From Dipylidium caninum (Eukaryota > Platyhelminthes > Cestoda > Cyclophyllidea > Dipylidiidae), in NCBI GenBank assembly GCA_017562135.1, contig QEYB01001642.1, positions 992,001 to 1,056,000 on the forward strand: DNA of 64,000 nucleotides, read 5' to 3'. Each line of letters begins with the position of its first letter. Position 1 is the first letter of the stretch. The position numbers and the translations under genes were made by a program. The notes under the pieces are model-generated. The model was not told the origin of the DNA. It saw only the letters and a list, made by a program, of their open reading frames with translations, and ran no database searches. Of the stretch, positions 26,060-37,600 are shown one piece after another.

Positions 26060-29000
26060 TCATATCGGTTTGTAGAGAACGGTTGAGACAAATTTTTGGC
26101 GGTACCTGGAAATCGCTGACAAAACAATCACACCGTCCTAAAGAGATCAGGAAAAAGTGGGTTCGCTGGCGTGAAGATACGGTGAAAGGGATGCATAAAA
26201 TAGCAGATAGGGCGAGCACTCAGATTGTGGTTAGATAACTAGCACAGGCATCAAGAAACAGGTGTAACTAGGCAGAAAACACAGTTGGCAGGAACTCACT
26301 TTTATGGACAGAGCATACATGTGGTTAAGCATAACATGATTTGGCTGAGGCAGAAGGTTCGGATCACACTGAGCGTTGGTGTCCCTGTTTAAAATCACCT
26401 GGAAAAGAGGGCTGAAGTTATACACAGACCATCCAAAAGTTGGGCCCGCACTATAATTTCATCGGAGACAGAGAAAATGACAACATCAGAAAGACATCGC
26501 AAAAAGGACATAGTTGAAGTTAAACAGAGAAAATTGGAGTGTTAATTCTGACCTGGAGGAGTTGAGGTGGGAGGAGTGGGGGTTTGGAGGACTTGGCGTC
26601 GATGCCCAGGGCGAGAGGTGGTGCGCTGGGCTGAGCGTTGGGCGAAGTACCGGTGTGGGGCGTGGCACAGGGCATTCCCGCAGACGTCGGCACCCCGAAA
26701 CCCGTGAGGGGGTTGGGAGGGACCACTTGGCCGTACTCGCCTGGCGGGGAGCTGCCCGTGGGAACCGCGTCCATAGTGGTAAGTGCTTCGATCACATCGA
26801 AGTCAGACATACTGACGGTTATGTATTGTTCTGCACTCCCGATGCGCTTGTTGTTGTGGGCTGTAAATAAAAATAAATCAAATGTAAATACGGTTTTATG
26901 AGGTCCCATAAAGAAGCAAAAAAAGATCTGATTTGGCCTAAATACGTCCATGTGAAACGATTAACAGTCGCTTAGAAAAATGACATTACCTAAAACCACA
27001 AATTATCGGAAATGACATTGAATTTATGAGAATAATTTTACAACGTATAAAAGAGTTTTCACAACCAAGGTGCTAAAAATTCAATGATAACTAAGGTAAC
27101 TTTATTTACCAATAGGAAACGATAATGCAGTGCTTTAAGGCAAAGGAGGATATGAAGACAGAACATCAAGGAATTAGCAAGTGGAGGGGCAAAGGAAGAA
27201 ATAAAGTTAGAGGGGTATTCAATCAGACGTTGGCCTGACAAAGCCTACAGTAGTTGAAAAATGCTGTGCATAAGTCATTTGTAAAACTTGGCGTAAACAT
27301 GAAAAAAAAAAAACAGGTAAATCACAGAGGTGCTGACACGTCAAGATGAACCTCTGACCTACTTGCCTTTGCCATCGACTAACACACCTTCACCAGGAAT
27401 GCTGGTTTGAAATTGCGTCATTTTGAGAAGTAGGCACTCAGTCGCGACACGTTTTCAAGAAGAGGGGTAGGAAATATGAAGTTTTACAAATCACCCGTTC
27501 CACATGCAGTGGTGTTAAAATCACCCATGAAGACGTAAAATGATCTCTTTTCCATCTACTTTAAACAATGGGTTAAGAATCAAAGTGGCGCAAAGTGCAA
27601 TCTTTAAATAAAGTTGTTATATTGTCAATTACAGCTCAAATTAGTAGTAGATGTTTACGGATTATCAGCTATCCCGTGTTCTTGAACGGGATTATAAAGC
27701 CCGTGATCAAACAAAAGAAAAAGATGCAATTGTAGACAGGAAGTCTTAAGTGACGGCCCAAAGCCTGTTATAATCGTTCGCACCGGTCAGATAACTACGT
27801 AACTGACCCAACTGAAGATTTTTGCGACTAGACATCACCGCAACTTAATTTCACAAAGAAACACTATTAGAAGTGGGTGTAGGCAGTGATATTGGATTGA
27901 CTTCCGTAATTTAAGAAAATTTGACATTACCTTATCGTTTGACACCAAAACCAATAAACCTGTCCTTTCCCTTGTCACCTCAATCCTAGGAAAATTTTAT
28001 TCCCCAAAAATAAACCTCAAATATACAGAAATACAATGGTGCAAAATGTGTCTTCGAATTATCAAAAATATAAGAAACCGAAAAGCCGTTTTGAAATTAT
28101 GACGAAAATAAGGAACACCGACAGTTATGAAACCCTCCCTATAATGAAATAATCCAGTGAAGCAAGGAAACGCCGCTAGTTTAACCTGTGCACGAAAATC
28201 AAATGGGTACACTAGCCTTAGCCGAGTTGTACTGAATCGGATGCGCACAGAAAAGTCCGAAAACAAAAGGATTTGAGGGTACTAAAAAAGGCAAACCGAA
28301 CCTGATTTTTTGCCAGTTTCCATTGTCCGTCCACAATGAATTTGTATTGATGTTCGCCCTCAGGTAGATCAATAATTGTGTAAAAGTTCTGTTTACTAAA
28401 AATACATTGTCTTTAGAAAATAGGAGAGTCGAAATAAACATAAAAGAGTAACACGCAGGCATGCCCGGAGTGAGCGTGAAATACCGTAACGATGTTCTCT
28501 CAGTTACGTAGTGAAATAACTGTTCGAGTATTAAATTATGCACAAATCAATACTGAAAAAATCTTGTTTGGAAAAAGTTTATAGGTACGGGTATCGAATG
28601 GCAGCTCTTTTGTGCAAATTAAAATCACCTCTTGACCATAGGGATTTTTGATTTCCACCCGTTAAACGTGCCACTTATGTATACTTCCTTTCCACCGCCT
28701 TCCCATTTGAAAACAGTGGGGAGTGTTGTATGTGGGGATGTTTCGTCCGTTGCATCCCCGGTATATTCCGGGCTCCCAACAACATCCATAAAAACACAAG
28801 GACGTTCCGGGGTGTCTTGAATCCGAGAATTTCGCAATTGATTGGCAATCGCTTCAATTGTGTGGCCTTCCGTTAATATGCTTACAACGGGATCATCGTC
28901 GGTTACAGCCTTGAAAAATACGAAAAATTAGTATGAAACTATACTTGAGAAGCCTGTAAGATAAACTTCCTTTTAGGTGGATAGTATGGGTTGTTCATGA

Positions 29001-29070
29001 CACTAGAATTGCCTGTGTATTCTTCCTCAATAGAAGAGCGCCTTTTAGAAGTGCCTGGAATGTTGCCCAT
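26060..29070 (-). CDS. PRKAB: AMP-activated protein kinase beta subunit
   Basis: The beta subunit scaffolds the AMPK alpha and gamma subunits and carries the glycogen-binding module. Exons on the minus strand: 29070-28945, 28909-28629, 28395-28302, about 26846-26553, 26398-26300, 26137-26060; about 323 residues. The N-terminus MGN is the N-myristoylation start typical of the family. Residues about 105-167 form the CBM48 domain (LPTVFKWEGGGKEVYISGTF, then LPEGEHQYKFIVDGQW). The Trp, Lys and Trp that stack on glycogen are kept, as is the Ser equivalent to rat Ser108. The Asn corresponding to Asn150 appears as Glu. The C-terminal block has PLLPPQLLQ, LLPQPNHVMLNHMYALSIK and the end SRYRQKFVSTVLYKPI. 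Intron 1 is only 35 nt. The junction before exon 4 is odd: the obvious acceptor (exon from 26860) breaks the frame. An AAG acceptor at 26846 restores it; a missed micro-exon is the alternative. Confidence 0.95.
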
Positions 29071-30426
29071 GGGACAGTTGACGGGCTACAAAACGGAGTA
29101 AGGCACAGGCTATTTAGGTGGTAAATGGCTTTAAAGTCAGACCAACTGCGCCGACCAGCGAATAAACAGCAACATTTTTAATTTTGATTGGTTAATGTTG
29201 ATGCTGAATTTTGGGAGTAATGTTTGTGCCGAGGTCGAATATTTCAGTAGTCCATGCTTCAAATGGACAGTGATATGGTTTAAAAATTTTTGCTCACGTG
29301 AGAAATAGATAAATAACTTTACCAACTTCTTTGAAGCAAAGATAAGATTCTTGTCTGATCTTTAATATTCCCTAAGAAACCCAGCTTTACGAGTGCCAAA
29401 GGTATTGGGAGATGTGACCTCACATGCATTCTTTTTAATAACTTACGAAGAAGTCCGAAAAAGCGATTACTGTGTCTGAAAACCAGTTGAGAGAAACCAT
29501 GCTGTTCACACGTATCCGTCTTTTCCAGGTTTGTATTACATGCGGTGCCTATTCGGGCGAAACCGTCACCAACCTGCATCGCCATTTGCGTTTTTCCTGT
29601 ATACCTCTAAGGACAGGTTGCGTCAACTTATGATTTAACTTACGTATGTTTTTACAAATTGTAGAGGCAATTCTCAGGTAGGCTTCCGGCCTCAGTGCCT
29701 TTTCTTTTAGAAAAGAATATATAACACCCATGAATTACTGCCCTACTCGTAGTGGCTGTTCCTTCAAAAAGGACTCTCAAACTTACGAGAAACGTCATAG
29801 ACTTTAGTAATTAATGGGGCTAATAGTGCAAGTTTTCCATTATGTTCATAATCCTGTTACTTGTACAATCTTTAATCCTGAAATTTCATAAAGACTTCAT
29901 GCTCCTTAATATGTCAACCGTTCGGTGGTGGAACGCTATAATATATGAGTCCTTATCTTATTATTTGTGGGACAATTGTCCTTTCCAAATATACATGAAT
30001 TAATTTGGACGGATCACATTCTCGTTACATGAGTTAGAAGCTGTAATGGTTTTGCTTCAACTAATCTTCAAATATGTCAATTTCAACATGCATTTTCAGC
30101 ATAGCGCCAAGAAACAGAGGATCTTTAGCAGGTTCAAATTGAATTTTCCTAGTGATATTCATTTCTTACCTAATATCCGGTCGCCCAGTGTCGAAAATCC
30201 TTCAAGTTTTGCTTAAACGTATCCACGAGGAGCCACATTAGCGCTGTCTGCCCGTGTGAAACTCTGATTTTAGTTTCATATGAGCAGACATTTCCACTCA
30301 ATTTACACATGCGGTATGCGAAAATGAGTAAAGACGACACCTTGAGGTTATAGTTAAAAAATTACTGCTCCACAGTTTTCTAGACGTATAACGTGCACTG
30401 AAATAGCCCTTTCCCCCCGCCCCACA
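29071..30426. other. Gap between AMPK beta start and the DDAH-like gene end
   Basis: About 1.35 kb between two minus-strand genes. It must hold the 5' UTR and promoter of AMPK beta and the 3' UTR of the DDAH-like gene. Short minus-strand frames (for example 29319-29585) show no family features. Nothing else is supported. Confidence 0.6.
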
Positions 30427-32597
30427 CTAAGAAATAAGCTCAACTCGGCGACGTTGAACATAGAGAAAGCTCTCAAATGCTACGTTACCCACTTCATAGA
30501 GGATTTCATTAACAACCACCCTTGAAACAATTTGAAACGGATTTCGCAACCCGTATCCATGTAACTGTCCTGATTCCACATTAAGACTTGTACCCACGGC
30601 CCTATCAGAACTCCAAATGGGTTGCAGCCAGGTAACACAAGTCCGTTCTCAGGTTCGCGTCCTGAAACCACATCCAACTCCTTCAGCCAATGAATGTGCG
30701 CACACCTCTCTGCGAATGAGTGCAGCCCTCGCCTCCCCCACCTCCTCCACCGTCGCGTGCGGGGCGCGCAGATCGGCGTGAATCACTCGGTGGGTAGAAC
30801 AATGACGACGGAAAAAAGCGCCATGAGAACGACTACAGACTGCACGGGGGCGAGTAGGTCATACTTAGAACAGGAATAGAACATACTCCGCGATATACAA
30901 CTCAGTAAAATTCGAAAGTAATAGTTAGAGACATATGTAGCTGGGACGGAAAATAAGTAGTTAGGAATACTGTAAATCGCACTATTTCTTCTTCGAGTGA
31001 AATAGATAGCCGAAGGACACTCAAAAAGGGCTAAAGACAAAGAGAGTTAATTTTCAAGGCATAGTGGAGGCGATATGTCGTTGATTGCGTACGCGACCGG
31101 AGAGTAGAGCCAACTTGTACAAAGGAGCTCCGTGATTATGCAGTACCGGGAGGTCCAAAGGGTAACGCGAATAGTCAATTTTGTTTTCAAAAATCTGGAA
31201 GTATGAAAACAGCAACGAGCTAGTTGGAACCACTGTGCACAAACGACTTCACACAAGTGAACGCAAAACAAGAACTCGTAAATAAGGAGGATGAGATTCA
31301 CCAACTGCATATGTTAAGAATTTGTAGTTCCCACTTAGGGGTGATTCTACAAACGAGGTACGAAAAAACGAATAAAAGTTGCAAAACTTGCATTCAGATG
31401 CCAAATCAACTTGAAATTATCGTCGTTAATTGCTTTGTAGAGGCAAAAGCAAAAATGTGGGAAAAACACCAAGTTCTCAGGAAACATTAATAACGTCAAA
31501 CCCTAATACGAGGCTATAAATGAAATGTCCGAGATGGAAATGGATAGAATTTAAAAAGAAAATTATACTAATACTAAAACCCACCTGACAGGTTTCTGGA
31601 ATCATTGAGTGATCGTAGTGCATTAAATGTCCATTAACGTAGAGTACACTGGCTGCAATTGGTTCCGCAAGGTGAAGAACCTTGTAATTGCTCGAAGCGA
31701 CCTCACCGATAGACTAAAATGGCAAACATCAAAGAACAGATAACATGGCTCGAATAAGGAGCAACAGTAGGCTTTTAAACCATCCCCTCAAAAGTCAGGC
31801 GAAACTGATAACTAATATGTGGGTTAATACTCCAGCGAAAAAAGAACCAATAATCACAAACCAAACATAAGGGGTTTTCTTTAATGTTGGTGCCACCTCG
31901 TATATCGCAGACTTTAAGTCACTTCTATACCTTGAATACTTTGCGAGCTGCTTCGGAATTGCCAATAGCCATAACATTGATACCGGCCATGCACACCGCG
32001 TCCTTAAGACAGCCAAGAGGAGATGGAACGGCCACAATTGTTGTTGGATATTCTGGAAAGGCGCGTGCGACAGACTGTGCGCCGGCTTCATTAGTATGGG
32101 TAGAAATCCCAACTATTATTTCTTGACCTAAAAGGTGAGGAAACCAATAACCAAACATTTATCAGTGAAGATGTAAAGAGAGCGCAAAGTATGATAATGT
32201 AGGTTAAGCTAAATACAATAAAGCAAATGCAAAAACGTGGAAAGTAACCTGTGAAAAGTACGTCGCTGCCTTCTAGTTGCGCCTGATCATTATTCAACTC
32301 AGCAATTGTGAGTCCCATTTCTTTTTTGAGTGTTTGCCGAACAACACTAACCTCGCTTTGCCTGTCCGACCCAAACGGACGACACATTAGAGCCGTTCCG
32401 TTAATAATCACAGCGATGTCTCCTACTTTGTGCGCATTCGGACGGCGTTCTTCAGGCCCATATTCAAGAATATTCACCTCCAATCGACGCAAAGCATCCA
32501 CAAATGTGTCATGTTCAGACTTTGCTTTTTCATAATCGTTGCCGAATGCTTCGCGCGAAGGCTGTATAACCAAAGCGGTGGAAAACTTAAAAGCCAT
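30427..32597 (-). CDS. DDAH-family protein (dimethylarginine dimethylaminohydrolase-like), probable pseudoenzyme
   Basis: DDAH enzymes hydrolyse asymmetric dimethylarginine to citrulline, relieving inhibition of nitric-oxide synthase. Exons on the minus strand: 32597-32249, 32127-31931, 31713-31585, 30564-30427; phases agree and the product has about 270 residues (human DDAH1 285). Family landmarks are VGDIAVIINGTALMCRPFGS, LEGSDVLFTG, QEIIVGISTHTNEAGA, CMAGINVMAIGNSEAARK and YVNGHLMH. From a remembered human DDAH1 alignment, most catalytic and substrate residues are changed: Asp73 to Asn, Glu78 to Gly, Arg145 to His, His173 to Cys, and nucleophile Cys274 to Phe. Asp79 and Arg98 remain. The last exon is the least certain: it matches in length and pattern (VNEILYEVGNVAFESFLYVQ against the human SEL..LLTCCSVL end) and its acceptor is weak. 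The frame is intact throughout, so this is a conserved-looking protein rather than a decayed gene. Confidence 0.85.
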
Positions 32598-34699
32598 AGC
32601 GCGGCGATCGAACTACTTGGGACTTTGTTTAAGATGCCAAAGGTCACGCGGTGAATATCGATGCATTTGACAAAGAAAGAAAAGGTGAAAATCGAAAAAT
32701 GATATATGATAATGAATACCGAAATAAAGTGGCGTGTAATGTTTTCCATGTTCCACAAATGCCTTTTTACTTGGGTTAGAAACGCGTAGACAAATGATTA
32801 AGACATGGAACTATTATTTTATCTTGCAAGCTAATTGGCTGCTGTAAGAATGCGTCCGTAAATATATAGAAATAGGACGGCCTAAAATTTCCAAAACCAT
32901 CCTAAAATTATGGACTTTTCACGAGGCTTCAAGGTCGCAATAAAGTAATCCTTTGTGTAAACACTAGTAAAAAAAATACCATCGGCGAATGTAGGAGTGT
33001 AAAGCCCGTCATCGCTACTAATAACATTGCGTGCAAAATATTCGCACATGTGTTAAATGTATTAAAGTTTTTTTGCAAAGCTGATTAATTTTATGTAGCG
33101 ATTTTGTTGGCCTTTTAATTTGTCTATTTTTCTGAACACCTTTGTGAATTTCTTACGAGCCAATTGAAGGCCGATAGGTGGAGGCGGCGACTGTTTCGTG
33201 TCCGTTTTTTGGGAAAATGATTACGGCAAATCATGTACGACTGGCTCGCTTCAGGTTTTTTGCTTTAATTCTTGTCGACATTCTGATTGATATGTGGCGA
33301 TAATCGGTAGCAATGCGGTAATTTGCGGAAGTGTAGCTGGCCCCGCAGAAAAGCTTCTTTATATTTCTTCGGACTTTAAATCGCTAATTTATGTGTAGCC
33401 CAGCCAAATCTAAAAGTTGCGTTTCTCGTTTTTTAGCACTGTCTAAAAAACTACGTCTCAGCAAACTTCGTCACCCTTATCATTTATCGTTTAATTTGTA
33501 TGGTCAAGCATGTCTGCCAGCGGACTTTCCCGGGACGTTTTCGGTTAACTCTTATTTTCATTCTACGACTATTTAGAATATCTTGCACAGCTCTTATGGT
33601 GCCTTGGTTACTAATAATGCTACTGGAATCGTTTTTGTGTTCGCATCTGTACCTTTATATTTTCTCTGTTACCTATCGTCGTCATTCTTTCTCTGTCAAT
33701 CAAACAATTGTTGTTGTACAGCTGAGTGGATATATGAAAAGTCGCTTTTCATTATAGTAACTATTAACCTGTTCCCATAGCACAAAACATACCTTTAATT
33801 TTCTACTTTACATCGATTTTGCGATTATTGCTGTCCTTTGCAAGTAAGCCTTCATTCGTTGATATATTTGTTCATTCTGTGCATTTAATTCATATCAATG
33901 TCTTTTAACTTTTCCAGAAAGTTTTTTACTCTGTTCTCAGAAGAAAAGATTGCTTTTGTGATTATAATATTCGCGATACTTTTTTTGGAATTTTTCTGTG
34001 TATCAACTTAATGAAATTTACCCCACACAATTTGGCACTTTTCGGTTGCGCTGCCTTACTGTTTCCCTTCAAATTTTTTTTATATTTATGTTTTGGGGTC
34101 CTTGAAGTTCTCTTCCGTGAAAACTGCCTATGTCTAGACCCAATTTAATAGGCTACAAAAATGTGGCCCAAGTAAATAGTTAGTCTAAAATTGCGCAAAT
34201 AGATAAAAACTTCATTGCTTCTACCATATTGTTAGTAGTAGAATTATGCTTTCGTCAGTGGTTTTTCTCGCCTTTGACTTTTTCGTTATAGTTGCTTTTT
34301 CGAAGGATCCTCATATCCCTAGTTCCTCATAAAATTCGAAATTGTCATTTGTGACAACATTCAACTGCTACTAAGTGTACCGGTTTTATGAAGACTTCAT
34401 TTCACTTTCTTACTTTAGCTAAGATTAGTCTTTTGACTCGCATCATGATGTAATAGTCTCCTTAAGTGTGTCGTCATCGGCGCTTATCTTTGTTTAACCC
34501 CTAACTTGTATAATTCTTTAGACGCAAGTATTTATATTTTTCACGGCCTTGATATAACAAAAAATACATTCTTATTACATTATTTTAGCTAATTTACACT
34601 ATCTTGTTGTATCAAGAAAGGGGAGGTATTGTGTTACACATTAGGGCTAGCTTTTTGGCTTCTGATGTTTTCTTTGTTTCAAACCATCGTCTGTTGTAG
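32598..34699. other. Divergent region between the DDAH-like gene and the GCK-III kinase
   Basis: About 2.1 kb, strongly T-rich on the + strand from roughly 33 kb. It should contain the GCK-III promoter and first exon. One possible short first exon is 33510-33536 (ATG, MSASGLSRD), which is in phase with the exon at 34700, but its GTTTTC donor is poor. No other coding sequence is supported. Confidence 0.55.
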
Positions 34700-37600
34700 C
34701 AATTAGATCCAGATGCGTTATTCGACGTGAATGAGAAAATAGGCAAAGGCGCTTTTGGGGAAGTCTTTAAGGGCATGGATAAGCAGAATCTCCTCCCGGT
34801 TGCCATCAAGCGTATCGACCTTGAAGAAGCGTTGGATGAGTTGGAAGACATTCAACAAGAGATAAACATACTTTCACAGTGCGACAGCCCATTTATTACC
34901 AAGTATTATGGTTCCTACCTCAAAGGTACCAAGTTGTGGATTATCATGGAATTTATGGACGGTGGGTCTGCTCTTGAACTTCGGAAAGTGTATAACCTGG
35001 AAGAATCCCACATTGCCATTATTCTATGTGGCGTCCTCAAGGGTCTCGCGTATCTTCACGGCGAGGGAAAGCTGCATCGTGATATCAAAGGTTTGTATCC
35101 TCATTTTTCTTCCACATTAAATCCGCATTAATGGTTCCACATCGGGCTTGGATTTATTGTCAATATTGCACATACTATTTTAGCTTATCTGTGCAATTTA
35201 TTCCGATATTTTAATTTTCCGACAAGGATGTATTCGAGGTTTCTTTTCATTTCTTAGGGATAACGCCAAAATTCCGTAATAGTTACCGCGTCTTTTATAT
35301 TTACCCAGATGAAGCAAGTAGAATTACCAGCACTGCACGATGCTAGTTCATTTAAAAAGAATGGGAGCTATCTTTTTTATTTTATCATGTGAAGGTTAAG
35401 TGGCTATAATCTTGAAATGAAATCGAGGAGCCTCTGTCTTTTTGTTTTCCGTTGTCCAACAAGTGTTATCAAATCTTCACAAATTCAGTCAAGTGGGCAT
35501 TTCTCCACATTTGAATCAGACATTTGGCTTGTGGCGTTGAATTGATGAAGGAGAATTCAGCCCTCGCACATTGTTTTCCTCCATCACCCACAGGCGTAGA
35601 ATTCACGCACACAATTGCGGCTAACGGCACTCGTTGTGCATATGATTATGATTGCTGAATTCTGAATCGATATGCTGTGCGCACGACGCTTTCGAGCGCC
35701 TTGCTCCACTTCATGCGGGTTTTCAGACGGTCTCCAGCGGTCCCGCCTCTCTCTTCCTTCCCTCGCTCTCATTCTTATCCCCCCAGGCTTAACATTCAAA
35801 ATTGCTTGGACAATCTTGGATGTCACATGGCGTCTAGTAGTCTCTATTCACAATCATTGACGTTAGACAGCTTTTTTGATATTTCTCCGTTACGTTCACC
35901 TAAGTCTGATTTTTTTATCTGTCTCAAAGTCTGCAAGTTCCTCACCAATTTGGTGACTCCAATGCAACAGCGTGTCCGTTTTGGCGGGGGGGAGGTGGTT
36001 TAAGCACCTTCCACTGTCTATGTAATGAATCGTTCTTGCTTTGCACTCTCTTAAAGCGGCTTCCCTTGCCCTTGTACTAGAGGGCCATTGGCCAAATTCG
36101 CCAAACTAGTTTTTTTCGATGTCACCATTTTATTCGGGCTTAGGATATATGATCCAATCGCCCGGAGTAGAACGCGGACTTACTTTACAAATTGGGGTAT
36201 ATGCAGGTGGGGAGCACAGATTTATTGTTAAAGACATGCCAAGTATCTGTAGGTTTTTAATGTGGTTACAATTGTCTTCTGGGTAAGGTAATATCGAGAA
36301 GCTTTTTAGCCGCTCTTGAAAAGTTGGTCCCGTATGATCTAAAAAATGGGTCTGCACTCGATCATTTTTGGCTCAGGTTTAAACGGAACGAATGTGGTGC
36401 ATTTACGCACCGTGTCACTAGAATTCTACATTCAGATTTTATAATGTAGTGCTTACTGCGACATCATTGCAGAATAAATTTTTACGTGAGACTGTTCTTC
36501 GGGCTTCCGGTTCAAACCTCGTAGGTATTGCATGTTGACATAGTTTTCATTTGGCGGTCACGCTGCGGCCACCGCTATGTGCGCTTACCAGACTCTTGTG
36601 ATTGACCTCCGCGTCGCCTGCTGAACCCGCCTTCCTCGGGTCTCTCGTCGGTCCCGTCGTAACCCCAACATAATAGCATACTGCCAATTTGTGTGCACCA
36701 TGCCTCTTTTAGCTGCCAACATCCTCCTCTCGCAAAAAGGCGATGTAAAACTTGCAGACTTCGGGGTTGCTGGTCAATTAACCAACACAACGAAGAAACG
36801 GGTTACCTTCGTCGGAACGCCCTTTTGGATGGCACCAGAAGTTATTAAAGTTTCCTCCTACGACTACAAGGTGTGTTTTCTTACATATAAATAATGAAGA
36901 CTTGTTGTCACCGTTAAACACTCTTTTATTTCTCTCACAAATCTTACTCGTCGTGCATACTGAGTCTGTAGAGATTGTTGTCTTATGACATCATATTCAT
37001 TTGCTTCAAACGTCCCCGAGTTATTAAAGCGAAGCGATTATTCGAAATCAAATAACTATTTTCTTGCCACCGCGTCTTGGTCACTGGAGATTAAGCAGAT
37101 TGTCGACAACTATTTTCCATTTATACAATGCTTGAATCCCAGTCTTTCGCTTCACTTGCAATTTATGGGCTTTCAAAACTATTTCCGTTGTGGACAGTAT
37201 TTATTTTGGAGAACATTGTGCAAGTCCATCTGATCTGTTTCACCCGAGACAATGCACAAATTTTGCGCTAATGACGGTTGTCTCGAAAGTCTAGCTCCCT
37301 GGACAAAGGGCGGAAAGTTGGTCAGGCAGACAGTTTGTGACCTCGAAGAGGGGAATCACACAAATGGTAGTGCACCTTTCGGTGTGCGCTTTGCGCAACT
37401 GACTACCTGCATTTTGCATTGGCATCATAAATACACACAGGCTGCGTCCGTTCGTCATTATCTACGATCAACCAACCTTTTCGCTCGCTTTTTATTGTTG
37501 TCTTTCATGAGTCTGATTTTGTTACCACCATAACCCACCCTCCATAACCCAAACCGCATGAGCATCTTCGAAGGTGTCCTTCTAAAACCCATTCTTCTGA

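Noticed and set aside
36495..36530. Possible tRNA B-box (GGTTCAAACC)
   Set aside because: No A box, acceptor stem or cloverleaf can be formed with the upstream sequence.
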